DNA from: Thermoleophilaceae bacterium
GTDB lineage: Bacteria; Actinomycetota; Thermoleophilia; Solirubrobacterales; Thermoleophilaceae
Assembly (NCBI GenBank): GCA_036378175.1
Contig: DASUWY010000060.1
Coordinates: 1 to 64,000, forward strand
Reading direction: 5' to 3'
DNA: 64,000 nucleotides
The first letter of the stretch is position 1. Each line of letters starts with the position of its first letter. Positions 7,907 to 16,466 of this stretch are shown here, in pieces. The notes beneath the pieces are model-generated. The model was not told where the DNA came from. It searched no databases and saw only the letters and a list, made by a program, of their open reading frames with translations. The position numbers were made by a program, and so were the translations under genes.

Positions 7907-9294
7907 GCGCGGGGCAGCGAGATCCACACGTCGGCGCCGCCCTCCTCGCGGTTGCGCGCCCGCGCGCTGCCGCCCTGCGCCAGAGCGATCGCCTCCACGA
8001 GCGCGAGCCCCAGGCCGCTGCCGGGTGCGCCCGCGCGTGCCTCATCACCGCGGCCGAAGCGTTCGAACGCGCGCGCGAGGAGGCCGTCCGAGAACCCCGG
8101 CCCCTCGTCGGCCACGTGCAGCTCGACGCTGTGGTCATCGCCGCGCGCGCTCAGCGTGATGGTGCCCTCGCCATACAGCAGCGCGTTCTTCACGAGGTTG
8201 TCGAGCGCCTGCGCGGTGCGGTCAGGGTCGGCCTGCATCACGTGCATCGGCGGCATGTCCTCGTCCACCACGATCGAGCGTCCGCGCATCTCGGCCGCTG
8301 TGCGCGCGCGAGCAGCGGCCGCGCCCAGCACGTCGGCGGCGTCGAGCGGCTCGGGGTGGAGCGGGAGCCGGCCCTGATCGGCCCGCGCCAGCACCAGCAG
8401 GTCGTCGGCCAGGCGCGACATGCGCTTCGCCTCCTCCGAAGCCGACTGCAGGGCAGCCCTCAGCTCAGCCGGCTCGCGCTCCGCCATCAGCGCGTAGTCC
8501 ACCTCGGCGCGCAATGTCGTGAGGGGAGTTCGAAGCTCGTGGCTTGCGTCGCTCACCAGCCGCCGCTCGCGTTTCACGGCGCCCTCCACGCGGTCGAGCA
8601 TCGCGTTGAGGGTCAGGCCGAGAGCGGCAATCTCGTCGTTCGACTCGGGCACGGGCAGCCGCTCGGACAGCTGCCGCTCGGTGATGCGCTCGGCGCGCGC
8701 CCTCATCCTGTCCACGGGCCGCAGCGCAGCGCGCGCCAGCTCATGCCCGGCCACGGCGGCGAGGAGGAGCGAAAGCGGCCCGGCGATCAGAAGGAGCAGC
8801 CGCAGATGGGCGCGCTCGTGGTCGCTCAGGGCGAGCGGGCTGGCCACGGCCACCGCGTAGCGGACGCCGGCCTGCTCGTCGCGACCGCTCACCGGCAGCG
8901 CGCGCACCCCCGCCGCGCCGAACGGATAGTCGCGACGCTCGATCCGCTGCGGCGACCTCGCCGCCGCCCTCGCCTCCGGAATGGTGAGAAGCCGTACGCC
9001 GGCGGCTCTGCGTGACGACGTCAGCAGCCGCCCGTCCGCCGCGTACACCTGGGCAAAGCGCTCGCCGCTGTACGGGACCGAGCCTGGTCCGGCCCGGTGG
9101 ACGAGCGCCGCCACGTCGGCGGCCTGGGCCTGCGACGCGATGTCATCCTGCGCGTCGAAGTCGTTGCGGTAGAGCGTGTACAGGAACACGCCCGCGGCGG
9201 CGAGCACGATCGCCATCACCCCGATGAACGCGATCGTGAGCCGTGTTCGGATCGGCAGGCTCCGAAACGGCGTCAGCCAGCGCGCGCGGGCCAT
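7903..9294 (-). CDS. HAMP-domain sensor histidine kinase
   Basis: 463 residues: transmembrane segment at about 18-40, an extracytoplasmic sensor region (41-160), a second transmembrane segment (165-185), HAMP, then a HisKA dimerisation domain with H252 in SDASHELRTPL and a HATPase_c domain with the N box (DNLVKNALLYGEG), G1 (DEGPGF) and G2 (GSGLGLAL). It is a full EnvZ/PhoR-like class I kinase. The gene is convergent to the OmpR regulator rather than in one operon with it, which is atypical for a cognate pair. A small membrane protein gene lies immediately upstream. Confidence 0.92.
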   Translation of the reverse strand: MARARWLTPFRSLPIRTRLTIAFIGVMAIVLAAAGVFLYTLYRNDFDAQDDIASQAQAADVAALVHRAGPGSVPYSGERFAQVYAADGRLLTSSRRAAGVRLLTIPEARAAARSPQRIERRDYPFGAAGVRALPVSGRDEQAGVRYAVAVASPLALSDHERAHLRLLLLIAGPLSLLLAAVAGHELARAALRPVDRMRARAERITERQLSERLPVPESNDEIAALGLTLNAMLDRVEGAVKRERRLVSDASHELRTPLTTLRAEVDYALMAEREPAELRAALQSASEEAKRMSRLADDLLVLARADQGRLPLHPEPLDAADVLGAAAARARTAAEMRGRSIVVDEDMPPMHVMQADPDRTAQALDNLVKNALLYGEGTITLSARGDDHSVELHVADEGPGFSDGLLARAFERFGRGDEARAGAPGSGLGLALVEAIALAQGGSARARNREEGGADVWISLPRA

Positions 9295-9303
9295 GACGCA
9301 ACG

Positions 9304-9501
9304 CTAGCGCCGGTCGGCGCTGGAGCGGCTGCGGTCCCCCTCTGATGCGAGGCGGATGGCGGCCCGCGCGAACACGCCGAGCGCCACCACGAGCAGCACG
9401 CCGACTGGCACGGCGAGGGACTCCGTACGAGCGCTCGCGAGAATCACCGCCGCTCCCACGGCCACGGCCAGCGACGCCAGCAACTGTCGCGGCATGCCCA
9501 T
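9304..9501 (-). CDS. small two-helix membrane protein upstream of the histidine kinase
   Basis: About 65 residues from ATG 9501 (or 63 from ATG 9495). Two hydrophobic segments, LLASLAVAVGAAVILAS and LAVPVGVLLVVALGVFA, are separated by a short ARTES turn, and the tail is charged (EGDRSRSSADRR). No family is recognised. Its stop is 9 bp before the kinase start, so the two are probably co-transcribed; it might be an accessory of the kinase, which is only inferred from position. The frame extends upstream, but the extension overlaps the divergent gene at 9610. Confidence 0.5.
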   Translation of the reverse strand: MGMPRQLLASLAVAVGAAVILASARTESLAVPVGVLLVVALGVFARAAIRLASEGDRSRSSADRR

Positions 9502-9609
9502 GGCGGTGCAGCATCTACGCCCCAGGTGAGGTGCTGATGAGAAGACGCTCATGGCGCACACCTGGCGTTTCACGTTCCCCCAGACTGGGGAAACCCGCAG
9601 GGCAGGGGT

Positions 9610-10194
9610 ATGACCGCGCGGGAAGTCGACACGGCAGCAGCTCGAGTGAAGCTGATCCAGAGCCAGCGCCGCTGGCGGCTCTCCACGAGCGCGGTGGCGG
9701 CGGGCCTCGCCGCGGCATGCTTCTCGGCATCGCACCCGCTGGGTTTCGCCCTCGCCGCCGGCGCCGTGGCGCTACTGGCGCTCGCGCTGTTCGACACCGC
9801 GCGGAGGCGCGAGCTGATCGCGGAGCTGGCGCTCAACGAGCAGGCGTACAGCGTGCCTGCGGTGAGGCGCTATGGCGAATCGCTCGTGGCGCCGCGCGGC
9901 AGGCGGCGCATCGCCGCCGCGCTCGACCGCGTTGTGAGAAATGCGGGCGCTCCCGGCACCGTCTACCTCGCGAGCCGAGTGCATGCGTGCCGCGGCGAGA
10001 TCAAGGCGCTGGCGGCCACGCTCAGGGCACCGGGCGCCCGTCCCGACCCCACCAGCATCGCGCTCTGCTGGCGGCTCCTCACACGCGGCGCAGAGAGCCC
10101 GCTCTACAACCAGCGTGTGCCGGCCGAGGAGCTTCGCGCGGCGGTGCGCCGCATCCACGCCGGCGTGCGCCGCGTGCCCGCCGCGCATTCGTAG
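9610..10194 (+). CDS. uncharacterised membrane protein with two transmembrane helices
   Basis: 194 residues. A short amphipathic N-terminus is followed by two adjacent hydrophobic segments (about residues 27-45 and 46-62) and a basic, mostly helical cytoplasmic part with many Arg and Ala residues. No catalytic motif is seen and the family is not recognised. Just upstream is a GGGGAAACCCGCA motif (9587-9599) that recurs in other intergenic regions of the window. The start ATG 9610 has GGGGT close upstream. It may be co-transcribed with the beta-propeller-like gene at 10231, 36 bp downstream. Confidence 0.65.
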   Translation: MTAREVDTAAARVKLIQSQRRWRLSTSAVAAGLAAACFSASHPLGFALAAGAVALLALALFDTARRRELIAELALNEQAYSVPAVRRYGESLVAPRGRRRIAAALDRVVRNAGAPGTVYLASRVHACRGEIKALAATLRAPGARPDPTSIALCWRLLTRGAESPLYNQRVPAEELRAAVRRIHAGVRRVPAAHS

Positions 10195-10230
10195 GGACCT
10201 CGCGCGCACACGCGCGCGTAATAAGGGGGC

Positions 10231-11169
10231 ATGAAGCGTGCCGTTCTCGCCGCCCTCGTTCTCCTGATCTTCCCCGCCACGGCCAGAGCTGATGGCCCGC
10301 CAGTGGGCCAGTGGGCGATCGGCGGTGTGCGCTCGGCCGGCGAGCGCTACGTGGCGCTGCCGAGCCGCCACGGAACCATGCTCGAGCGCCTCACGCTGAA
10401 AGGGGCGGCACCTGTGCGCTTCCACTTCCTCCCCCGCCTGGTGGGCGTGCCGATGGTGGCGATCGACGGAACGCCCGGCGGTCTCTCGCGCGACGGGCGC
10501 ACGCTGGTGCTGAGCCAGCCCCGGACGCGCTATCCGGAGAGCACGTCGCGGCTGTACCTCGTGAACGCGCGGACGCTCAGGCTCCGGCGGGTGATCACCC
10601 TCCGAGGCGACTTCAGCTTCGACGCGATCTCGCCCGACGGCCGCACCCTCTACCTCATCCAGCTCAGCCGCCGCAGCTTCACGAGGTACGCGGTGCGCGC
10701 GCTCGACACCTCCACGGGACGGCTCTTCCCCAGGCCGGTGGTGGACGCCACTGAGCCGGACGAGGTGATGCGGGGCATGCCATATGCCCGCGTCACGAGC
10801 CCGGACGGCCGCTACTCCTACACGCTCTACGCCGGTGGCGAGAAGCCCTTCATCCACGCGCTCGACACCGTTCGGAGGAAGGCGGCGTGCATCGACCTGC
10901 CGCCGCTCTCCCTGAACGCACAGCTGAGCCTGCGGCTCCGCGGTCGCACGCTTGCGGTGCTCGCCGATGAGGCTCCCGCGGCGTTCGTGAACGTCCCCAC
11001 GCGCCACGTGTGGAGGCCGGCGGCGCCTCGGCCCGCGGCGCGCCAGCCCGCCGGCGACGGCGGAGGCAGCGGTCCGTGGCCGCTGCTCGGCGCGCTCGGC
11101 GCGCTGGCGCTCGCCGCCGGCCTCACCGCCGCCGGCCGCAAACGGCGGGCCGGCGCGGCAAGGTCGTAA
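10231..11169 (+). CDS. secreted, C-terminally anchored beta-propeller-like protein
   Basis: 312 residues. A Sec signal peptide (MKRAVLAALVLLIFPATARA) is followed by a series of strand-rich repeats with SRDGRTLVLSQ, SPDGRTLYLIQL and SPDGRYSYTLYAGG, the SPDGR pattern seen in YVTN/WD40-like propellers. A proline/glycine linker and a C-terminal hydrophobic helix (LLGALGALALAAGLTAAG) with a basic end suggest membrane anchoring outside the cell. The start is supported by AAGGGGG before ATG 10231. The function is not known; binding or scaffolding at the envelope is plausible. Confidence 0.75.
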   Translation: MKRAVLAALVLLIFPATARADGPPVGQWAIGGVRSAGERYVALPSRHGTMLERLTLKGAAPVRFHFLPRLVGVPMVAIDGTPGGLSRDGRTLVLSQPRTRYPESTSRLYLVNARTLRLRRVITLRGDFSFDAISPDGRTLYLIQLSRRSFTRYAVRALDTSTGRLFPRPVVDATEPDEVMRGMPYARVTSPDGRYSYTLYAGGEKPFIHALDTVRRKAACIDLPPLSLNAQLSLRLRGRTLAVLADEAPAAFVNVPTRHVWRPAAPRPAARQPAGDGGGSGPWPLLGALGALALAAGLTAAGRKRRAGAARS

Positions 11170-11211
11170 GCGCGTCCAGGCCTGTCCCACCGCGCGCACG
11201 CTTGGGGCAGA

Positions 11212-13626
11212 ATGCATCCCATGGGACGGGCTCGCGCGCTGCGCATTGGGCTGACCGCGCGGGTGCGGCTGGCGACGCTGTTCTTCGGGCTCGCGCTGGG
11301 AGCGGTATTCGGGCTCCTGCTCCACACAGTCGATGTGTCCCGCGCGCGCGACGCGCAGGCGCGGCACTCCGCCGACGTGCTCGAGTCCGCGGCCGGTGTG
11401 GAGGGGTCCGTGATCGACCTCGAGACCGGTCTCCGCGGCTACATCATCAGCCGCGACACTCGCTTCCTCCAGCCGTACACGCGAGCGCGCACCACGCAGC
11501 CCGACCGGCTCAGGAAGCTCGAGTCACTCGTGCAGGACACTCCTTCGCAGGCGGCGCTGGCACGTCAACTGATGACTCAGCTCGACTCGTACGTGAGCGA
11601 CTACGCGGTACCGCTCATAGCGGCGGTGGGCGCCGATCGCCGGATCGGCCTGCGGCGCCTCTCCGAGGGCAGGAATCGGGTGGACCAGATCCGCGGAACC
11701 CTCAGCCGCTTCACGGCCGTGGAGGACGCGCTGCAGGCGAAGCGCCGGGCAGCCGCGAACTCGGCGGCCCACCGCGCGCGGCTGCTCACCATCGCCGCCC
11801 TGGCCCTGCTCGTGCTGATGGTGATTCTGAGCGGCGCGTACGCCAGCCGCTTCGTCGCGGAGCCGCTGCGGCGGCTCGCCCGCAGTGCGCGGCGCCTTGC
11901 GGCGGGGCGGCTCGAGGAGCGCGTGGAGCCCCAGGGAGCTGCCGAGCTGCGGGACATGGCCGCGGCGTTCAACCAGATGGCCTCCTCGCTCGAGCAGCAC
12001 ACGCATGAGCTGGAGCGACTCTCCGAGAGCAGCACCGCGCAGTTCTCGGCCATCTTCGAGCAGACGCCGCTTGGGCTCACCCTCTTCGACCAGGACCTCC
12101 GCTGCCTGCGCAGCAACCGCGCGCTCGTGGAATTGACGGGCGGTGACGCCGCCGATCAGGCCGGCCGGACGGTGGCGGAGGTGTTCGGGCGCTTCCAGCC
12201 GGACATCACCGCCGACTTCGGCCGCGTGCTGCGCGACGGGCGGCCGGTGGCGGGCATCCGCCTCACCGGCGGCGGGCGGACGTGCACCGTCGGCCTGTTC
12301 CCGGTGCGCAAGGCGGGTGGCGAGCTGGTGGGAGTGGCGGCGATCGTCACCGACGTGACCGAGCGCGAGGAGCGCCTCGAGCGCGAGCGCGTGGCGGGCC
12401 GCCGCACGCGCCAGCTGGAGCGCCTCGCGTCCGCGATCTCGCAGGCCGCGACGCCGAGCGAGGTGACTCGTGCGGTGGTGGCGGAAGCCGTGCTCGCGCT
12501 CGAGGGCGACGGCGGGGTGGTGGCGCTGCTCGACGAGGCACGGCAGACCATCACGATGTCCGCCGGAATCGGCTGGCCCCTCATGGAGCGGAGCCGCCTC
12601 ACGAACCTGTCCCTGGGGGTGAGGAGCCCGCTCACCGATGCCGTGAGGACGCGGCGCGTGGTTCACGTGGGCGATGGCGGCGCGCAGCGGGACCGCTATC
12701 CGGATCTGGCGGACGAGCGGCAACGCCACGGGGTGGCCGCGTCCCTCGCGCTGCCGCTCCTGTCCGGTCCGCGCTGCCTGGGAGGGCTGCTGATCACGTT
12801 CGCGAGGGCGCGTGCCTTCCAGCCCGACGAGCTGGAGTTCGCCGAGGCCGTGGCGGAGCGCTGTGCGGGTGGGGTGGCCCGGGCGCTCCTCTACGAGCGC
12901 GAGCACGAGACCGCCGCCGCTCTCCAGCGCAGCCTCATGCCCGCCGCGCTGCCGGATTTCGACGGCGTGGTGTTCGGCGCCCGCTTCCGCCCCGCCGGCC
13001 GCGGCGACGTGGTGGGCGGCGACTTCTACGACGTGCTCGACCTTGGGGGCGGTCGCTTCGTCGCCTGGATCGGCGACGTTCAGGGCAAGGGCCCGGAGGC
13101 GGCCGCGATCGGCGCGCTCGCGCGCTACACGCTCCGTGCGGAGACCTCGCACGAAGCGCGCCCGGCGCACCTGCTGAGGGCTCTCAACGACGCGGTGCTC
13201 GCCCAGAACGACCCGGGCGAGCGGCTCCTCACCGCCGCCTGCCTGGCCGGAGCGGTGGAGGGCGGCCAGCTCGAGCTCGAGCTTGCGATTGCGGGCCACC
13301 CGCCGCCGCTGTTGCTGCGCGCCGATCAGCCCTGCAGCGAATGGGGAGCGTCAAGCCAGCTGATCGGCTTCGAGAACGCGAGCTTCCGCGCCGAGCGGCT
13401 CACGCTCGAGCCGGGCGAGCTCGTCGTGCTCTACACGGACGGCCTGACCGACGCCCACGCGCCGCGCCGCTTCCTCGTGCCCGACGAGCTGTGCAGGCTG
13501 ATGGACGACGTCGATCGCTCGAGCGTGGGCGACGTGCTGGACTGGCTGCTCGAGAGCGCCGCCGGCGAGGAGAAGGACCTGCCGCGGGACGACATTGCGC
13601 TCCTCGGTCTTCAGTTCGAGGCGTGA
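11212..13626 (+). CDS. CHASE3-HAMP-PAS-GAF-SpoIIE sensor protein phosphatase
   Basis: 804 residues. Domain order: transmembrane helix (about 20-40), CHASE3-like extracytoplasmic helices with DLETGLRGYIISRD (60-190), second transmembrane helix (185-207), HAMP (208-260), PAS (FSAIFEQTPLGLTLFDQ, 275-390), GAF (400-560) and a PP2C-type SpoIIE domain (570-804) with GDVVGGDFYDVLDLG, WIGDVQGKGPEAA and YTDGLTDAH, the metal-binding aspartates of the family. Such proteins dephosphorylate anti-sigma-factor antagonists in partner-switching cascades. A second, simpler SpoIIE phosphatase lies at 22164 and a sigma-B-like factor at 49236. ATG 11221 is an alternative start. Confidence 0.92.
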   Translation: MHPMGRARALRIGLTARVRLATLFFGLALGAVFGLLLHTVDVSRARDAQARHSADVLESAAGVEGSVIDLETGLRGYIISRDTRFLQPYTRARTTQPDRLRKLESLVQDTPSQAALARQLMTQLDSYVSDYAVPLIAAVGADRRIGLRRLSEGRNRVDQIRGTLSRFTAVEDALQAKRRAAANSAAHRARLLTIAALALLVLMVILSGAYASRFVAEPLRRLARSARRLAAGRLEERVEPQGAAELRDMAAAFNQMASSLEQHTHELERLSESSTAQFSAIFEQTPLGLTLFDQDLRCLRSNRALVELTGGDAADQAGRTVAEVFGRFQPDITADFGRVLRDGRPVAGIRLTGGGRTCTVGLFPVRKAGGELVGVAAIVTDVTEREERLERERVAGRRTRQLERLASAISQAATPSEVTRAVVAEAVLALEGDGGVVALLDEARQTITMSAGIGWPLMERSRLTNLSLGVRSPLTDAVRTRRVVHVGDGGAQRDRYPDLADERQRHGVAASLALPLLSGPRCLGGLLITFARARAFQPDELEFAEAVAERCAGGVARALLYEREHETAAALQRSLMPAALPDFDGVVFGARFRPAGRGDVVGGDFYDVLDLGGGRFVAWIGDVQGKGPEAAAIGALARYTLRAETSHEARPAHLLRALNDAVLAQNDPGERLLTAACLAGAVEGGQLELELAIAGHPPPLLLRADQPCSEWGASSQLIGFENASFRAERLTLEPGELVVLYTDGLTDAHAPRRFLVPDELCRLMDDVDRSSVGDVLDWLLESAAGEEKDLPRDDIALLGLQFEA

Positions 13627-13699
13627 GCCGGCGGGGCGGTGACGCCGCGGGATCGCGCCACCGCCCTCGCCACAGGGCTCCCGCTACCCGTCTTCGGGC

Positions 13700-14536
13700 T
13701 TAGCTGCCGCCGCCGGAGCCGTCGCCCGAGCCGGTGTTGCCCGACCCGTCGCCCGAGCCGTCACCGCCCAGGTCGCCCTGCCCGGAGTTCGTGTCGCCGC
13801 CGTCCTCGCCGGACTGGCTCTCCTGCTCGTCCACCTTCACGAGCGTGAAGGACCCGTCGCTGGCCGGCCCGGTCACGATCAGCTCGACCTTGTCGCCCAC
13901 CGTGAACGCGGTGGCATCGGGAACGTGCACCACGATCTGCGGGCTCAGGCCCTGATCGCCGCCGTCGTCGCTCGACTGCGCCTCGGCGCTGTCGTCGTCA
14001 CCCGAGATCGTGATCGTCTCCGCGCTGGGATCCGTGCTCAGCACCACGCCCTCGAGCTTCATCTGGGCGGGCACGTCGCCCGTCTGCTGGGTGTTGTCGT
14101 CCTCGAGATCGCCCTGGTCGTCGATCGTCACGTTGGTCTGCACCGGCGTGCCCACCGGAGCGCCGTCATCCGAGCCGGACTTGCGCACGAGCAGCGAGGC
14201 CCCGTTCGAGGCGACGGTGAAGCCGCTCTTGCTGGCCCACGTCACGAGCCCGCGCAGCCGCGCGTGCTTCGCGTGCCCGCGCACGTGCATCTTGCGGACC
14301 CTCAGCCCGTTCTTCGTCTTGCGCGCGGACACCCGCACCACGCTCCCGGTGCGCGCCACGTGACGCGCGGAGAGCACGGTGAGGCGGCCCTTGCGGCCGG
14401 CGACCACAAAGGTGTGGGCGCTCTTGTTGCTGTGGACCACGGTGCCCTTGACGGTGGATGCCGAGGCCTGGGCCGTCAGGCCCAGAACGGCCACGAGCGC
14501 GAGCGCTGCTGTCCAGAGAAAGGGTTTCCGAAGCAT
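13700..14536 (-). CDS. secreted protein with DUF5666-like strands and a Gly/Ser/Asp-rich tail
   Basis: The start ATG 14536 is fixed by a strong AAAGGAG site (about 14545-14551); the longer frame to 14623 has none. The 278-residue product has a signal peptide (FLWTAALALVAVLGLTAQASA), then repeated short beta-rich units (TVKGTVVHSNKSAHTFVVAG, AQMKLEGVVLSTDPSAETIT) resembling DUF5666/OB-type modules, then an acidic region and a C-terminus made almost only of Gly, Ser, Asp and Asn. The tail is low-complexity and probably disordered. The function is unknown; a cell-surface or matrix role is a guess. It is divergent from the receiver gene at 14636. Confidence 0.75.
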   Translation of the reverse strand: MLRKPFLWTAALALVAVLGLTAQASASTVKGTVVHSNKSAHTFVVAGRKGRLTVLSARHVARTGSVVRVSARKTKNGLRVRKMHVRGHAKHARLRGLVTWASKSGFTVASNGASLLVRKSGSDDGAPVGTPVQTNVTIDDQGDLEDDNTQQTGDVPAQMKLEGVVLSTDPSAETITISGDDDSAEAQSSDDGGDQGLSPQIVVHVPDATAFTVGDKVELIVTGPASDGSFTLVKVDEQESQSGEDGGDTNSGQGDLGGDGSGDGSGNTGSGDGSGGGS

Positions 14537-14635
14537 TTGTATCGGCTCCTTTGGTTCGGGTTTCACACCCACAACCCACCGATCGGCCAAAACCTCACGC
14601 GACTGGACATCTGTATGGCTCATTAGGCTGTCGCC

Positions 14636-15031
14636 ATGAGCGCAGGTGAGGTGCGCACGAGGCCGCTCGTGCTCGTGGCGGACGACGACGAGGACATCCT
14701 CTCGCTCGTCTCGCTGCAGCTCTCGCGCGGCGACATGGACGTGATCCAGGCACGCGACGGGGACGAGGCCCTGGCGCTGGCGGAGGAGCGCCTGCCCGAC
14801 CTGGCGGTGCTCGACGTGATGATGCCGGGCCTGAACGGCTACGAGGTGGTGAAGCGGCTCCGCGGCAACGAGCGCGCCGCCACCATGCCGCTCATCCTGC
14901 TCACGGCCCGAGCCGGCGGCGGCGACGCCAGCTACGGCTACCAGGTGGGAGCCGACGACTACATCAAGAAGCCCTTCAGCCCGGCCGAGCTGCGCGAGCG
15001 GGTGGAGTCGCTTCTATCCCGCTCGCAGTAG
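14636..15031 (+). CDS. stand-alone response regulator receiver
   Basis: 131 residues containing only a CheY-like receiver: acidic pocket VADDDED at residues 14-20, phosphoacceptor D60 in LAVLDVMMPG, switch Thr in LLTARAGGG and Lys in YIKKPFSP. There is no output domain. It probably acts through protein contacts or phosphotransfer, with no kinase adjacent. The 3' end overlaps the convergent amidase gene by 18 bp. Confidence 0.92.
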   Translation: MSAGEVRTRPLVLVADDDEDILSLVSLQLSRGDMDVIQARDGDEALALAEERLPDLAVLDVMMPGLNGYEVVKRLRGNERAATMPLILLTARAGGGDASYGYQVGADDYIKKPFSPAELRERVESLLSRSQ

Positions 15032-15631
15032 CCGGCGATAGCGCACCATCGTCGGGTGCCGCATGTCGCCGTGCGTCTGCCTGCGCAGCGCCCGGACGCG
15101 CTCATGGTGGTACGGGCTCGACAGGCTCTCGGCGTGCCCGATCACGTTGCGCGTGAGGATGCCGTAGCGGCTCTGGAGCCAGCGGGTGAGGGCGAGCGAA
15201 GCGCGCAGCTCGCGGCGGTCGCCCATCACCTGGGCGTCGCTCATCCCCACGTGCTCGATGCCGATCGCGGTCCAGTTGAGGCCGACGGTGTGCCTGCACA
15301 TGATGCTGGGCGGCACAAGCTCGTAGATCGTGCCGTCGCGATCGATCACGAAGTGGGCGCACACCTGGGGCAGCTCGTGCAGCTCCACGTCCGGCACGTC
15401 CTGGGCGAACGTGTTCCACACCGAACCGAAGTTCGTCGTCTCCGTGTAGTGCTCGACGATCACCTTCGGATTGCGGAGCAGGAACGTGTGGATGCCGTAG
15501 TGGCGAATCGCGTAGCTGCGCATCTCGCGCTCCCGCTTGGGCGGAAACGGGATGCGCTTCTGCACGATGTGCGGGCGCGGCGCGGGGACGAGCAGCGCGA
15601 GGGTCGTTAGGAGGGCAGCGAAGGCGGGCAT
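15014..15631 (-). CDS. secreted N-acetylmuramoyl-L-alanine amidase (Amidase_2/PGRP-like)
   Basis: 205 residues with a short hydrophobic N-terminus (MPAFAALLTTLALLVPAP) that may be a signal peptide. The Amidase_2 fold is indicated by VIVEHYTET (first Zn histidine), CAHFVIDRDGTIYELVPP, CRHTVGLNWTAIGIEHVGM and VIGHAESLSSPYHHE (distal Zn ligands). The family cleaves the lactyl-amide bond between MurNAc and L-Ala in peptidoglycan. One variation is that the last ligand motif carries Ser and Tyr where many homologues have a KxDPG-like segment. It is convergent with the receiver gene, overlapping by 18 bp. Confidence 0.88.
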   Translation of the reverse strand: MPAFAALLTTLALLVPAPRPHIVQKRIPFPPKREREMRSYAIRHYGIHTFLLRNPKVIVEHYTETTNFGSVWNTFAQDVPDVELHELPQVCAHFVIDRDGTIYELVPPSIMCRHTVGLNWTAIGIEHVGMSDAQVMGDRRELRASLALTRWLQSRYGILTRNVIGHAESLSSPYHHERVRALRRQTHGDMRHPTMVRYRRLLRAG

Positions 15632-15673
15632 TGCGTCATCATCACCCCGTCAGACGGCTAACAGGAGGCTCAA

Positions 15674-16000
15674 TTGGATAGCTGGGACATCCGCTCGCTC
15701 GACATCGAACCGCATCACCCGCAGATCCTGCGTTCCGATGATGAGACACGCGTGATCGCGATCAACCTACCCGGAGGCGAGCAGCTCCAAGACCATCAGG
15801 TGCACGAGCGCGCGTATGTCGTGGTGGTTGCCGGGGAGGTGGAGATCCAGCAGAACGGCCGGACCGAGAACGGCGGCGCGGGCCTACTTGTGCACTTCGA
15901 GCCGAACGAGCGGCACGAGGTGCGCGCGCACTCCGACGCCCGGCTGCTCCTGATCCTGTCTCCGTGGCCCGGCGAGGGGCATCCATCCCGCCGCGGCTAG
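15674..16000 (+). CDS. cupin-domain protein
   Basis: 108 residues. TTG 15674 is set by an excellent AGGAGG (15663-15668) five bases upstream. The two cupin motifs are seen: GEQLQDHQVHERAYVVVVAGEVEI (an H-x-x-H-E-R variant of motif 1) and HFEPNERHEVRAHSDARLLLI (motif 2, PxxxxH). It is likely a small metal-binding beta-barrel; an enzymatic or ligand-sensing role is unknown. It lies between the amidase and ccmE and may be transcribed from its own promoter. Confidence 0.85.
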   Translation: MDSWDIRSLDIEPHHPQILRSDDETRVIAINLPGGEQLQDHQVHERAYVVVVAGEVEIQQNGRTENGGAGLLVHFEPNERHEVRAHSDARLLLILSPWPGEGHPSRRG

Positions 16001-16052
16001 TCCGCGTGGTAACAACTGCCTCTTAATCCACTGCCGTCATAATCAGCGGCAG

Positions 16053-16466
16053 ATGGACCCCAGTCGCAAGCGCCGCCTTCGGCTGGTCATCGCGCTCACA
16101 GCCGCGATGCTCCTCGCCGGGGCCCTCATCTACACGAGCTTCAGCGCCGCAACGGACGCCAAGCAGCCGTCCCAGCTGCTGCGCTCCGCAAGCCCGGGCC
16201 AGTCCTACCAGCTCACCGGAAAGGTGGTGCCGGGATCGATCGTGCGCAACGGTGACTCGATGCGCTTCGCGGTCCGCGATCGCAACGGCACGGGGGCCGC
16301 GCTGCCCGTGACGTACACGGGCGAGGTGCCCGACCCGTTCCGCGCCGGCCGCGAGATCATCGTGAAGGGCACGGTGCGCGGCGGCACCTTCGTGGGCGAG
16401 CGCGATTCGCTTGTGACCAAGTGCCCGTCGAAGTTCCAGGCCGCGCCTAACGGCAGCAAAACGTAG
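16053..16466 (+). CDS. ccmE: cytochrome c maturation haem chaperone CcmE (Cys-type variant)
   Basis: 137 residues with an N-terminal signal anchor (LVIALTAAMLLAGALIYTSF) and an OB-fold domain outside the membrane. YQLTGKVVPGSIVRNGDSMRF and DPFRAGREIIVKGTVRGGTF are CcmE hallmarks. In the classical protein a His in an HxxxY motif binds haem covalently. Here the equivalent position reads TKCPSKFQ, with Cys124 and Phe128, so it belongs to the Cys-type group but lacks the usual Tyr. It passes haem to the CcmF complex for attachment to apocytochromes. The stop overlaps the ccmF GTG by one base. Confidence 0.88.
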   Translation: MDPSRKRRLRLVIALTAAMLLAGALIYTSFSAATDAKQPSQLLRSASPGQSYQLTGKVVPGSIVRNGDSMRFAVRDRNGTGAALPVTYTGEVPDPFRAGREIIVKGTVRGGTFVGERDSLVTKCPSKFQAAPNGSKT

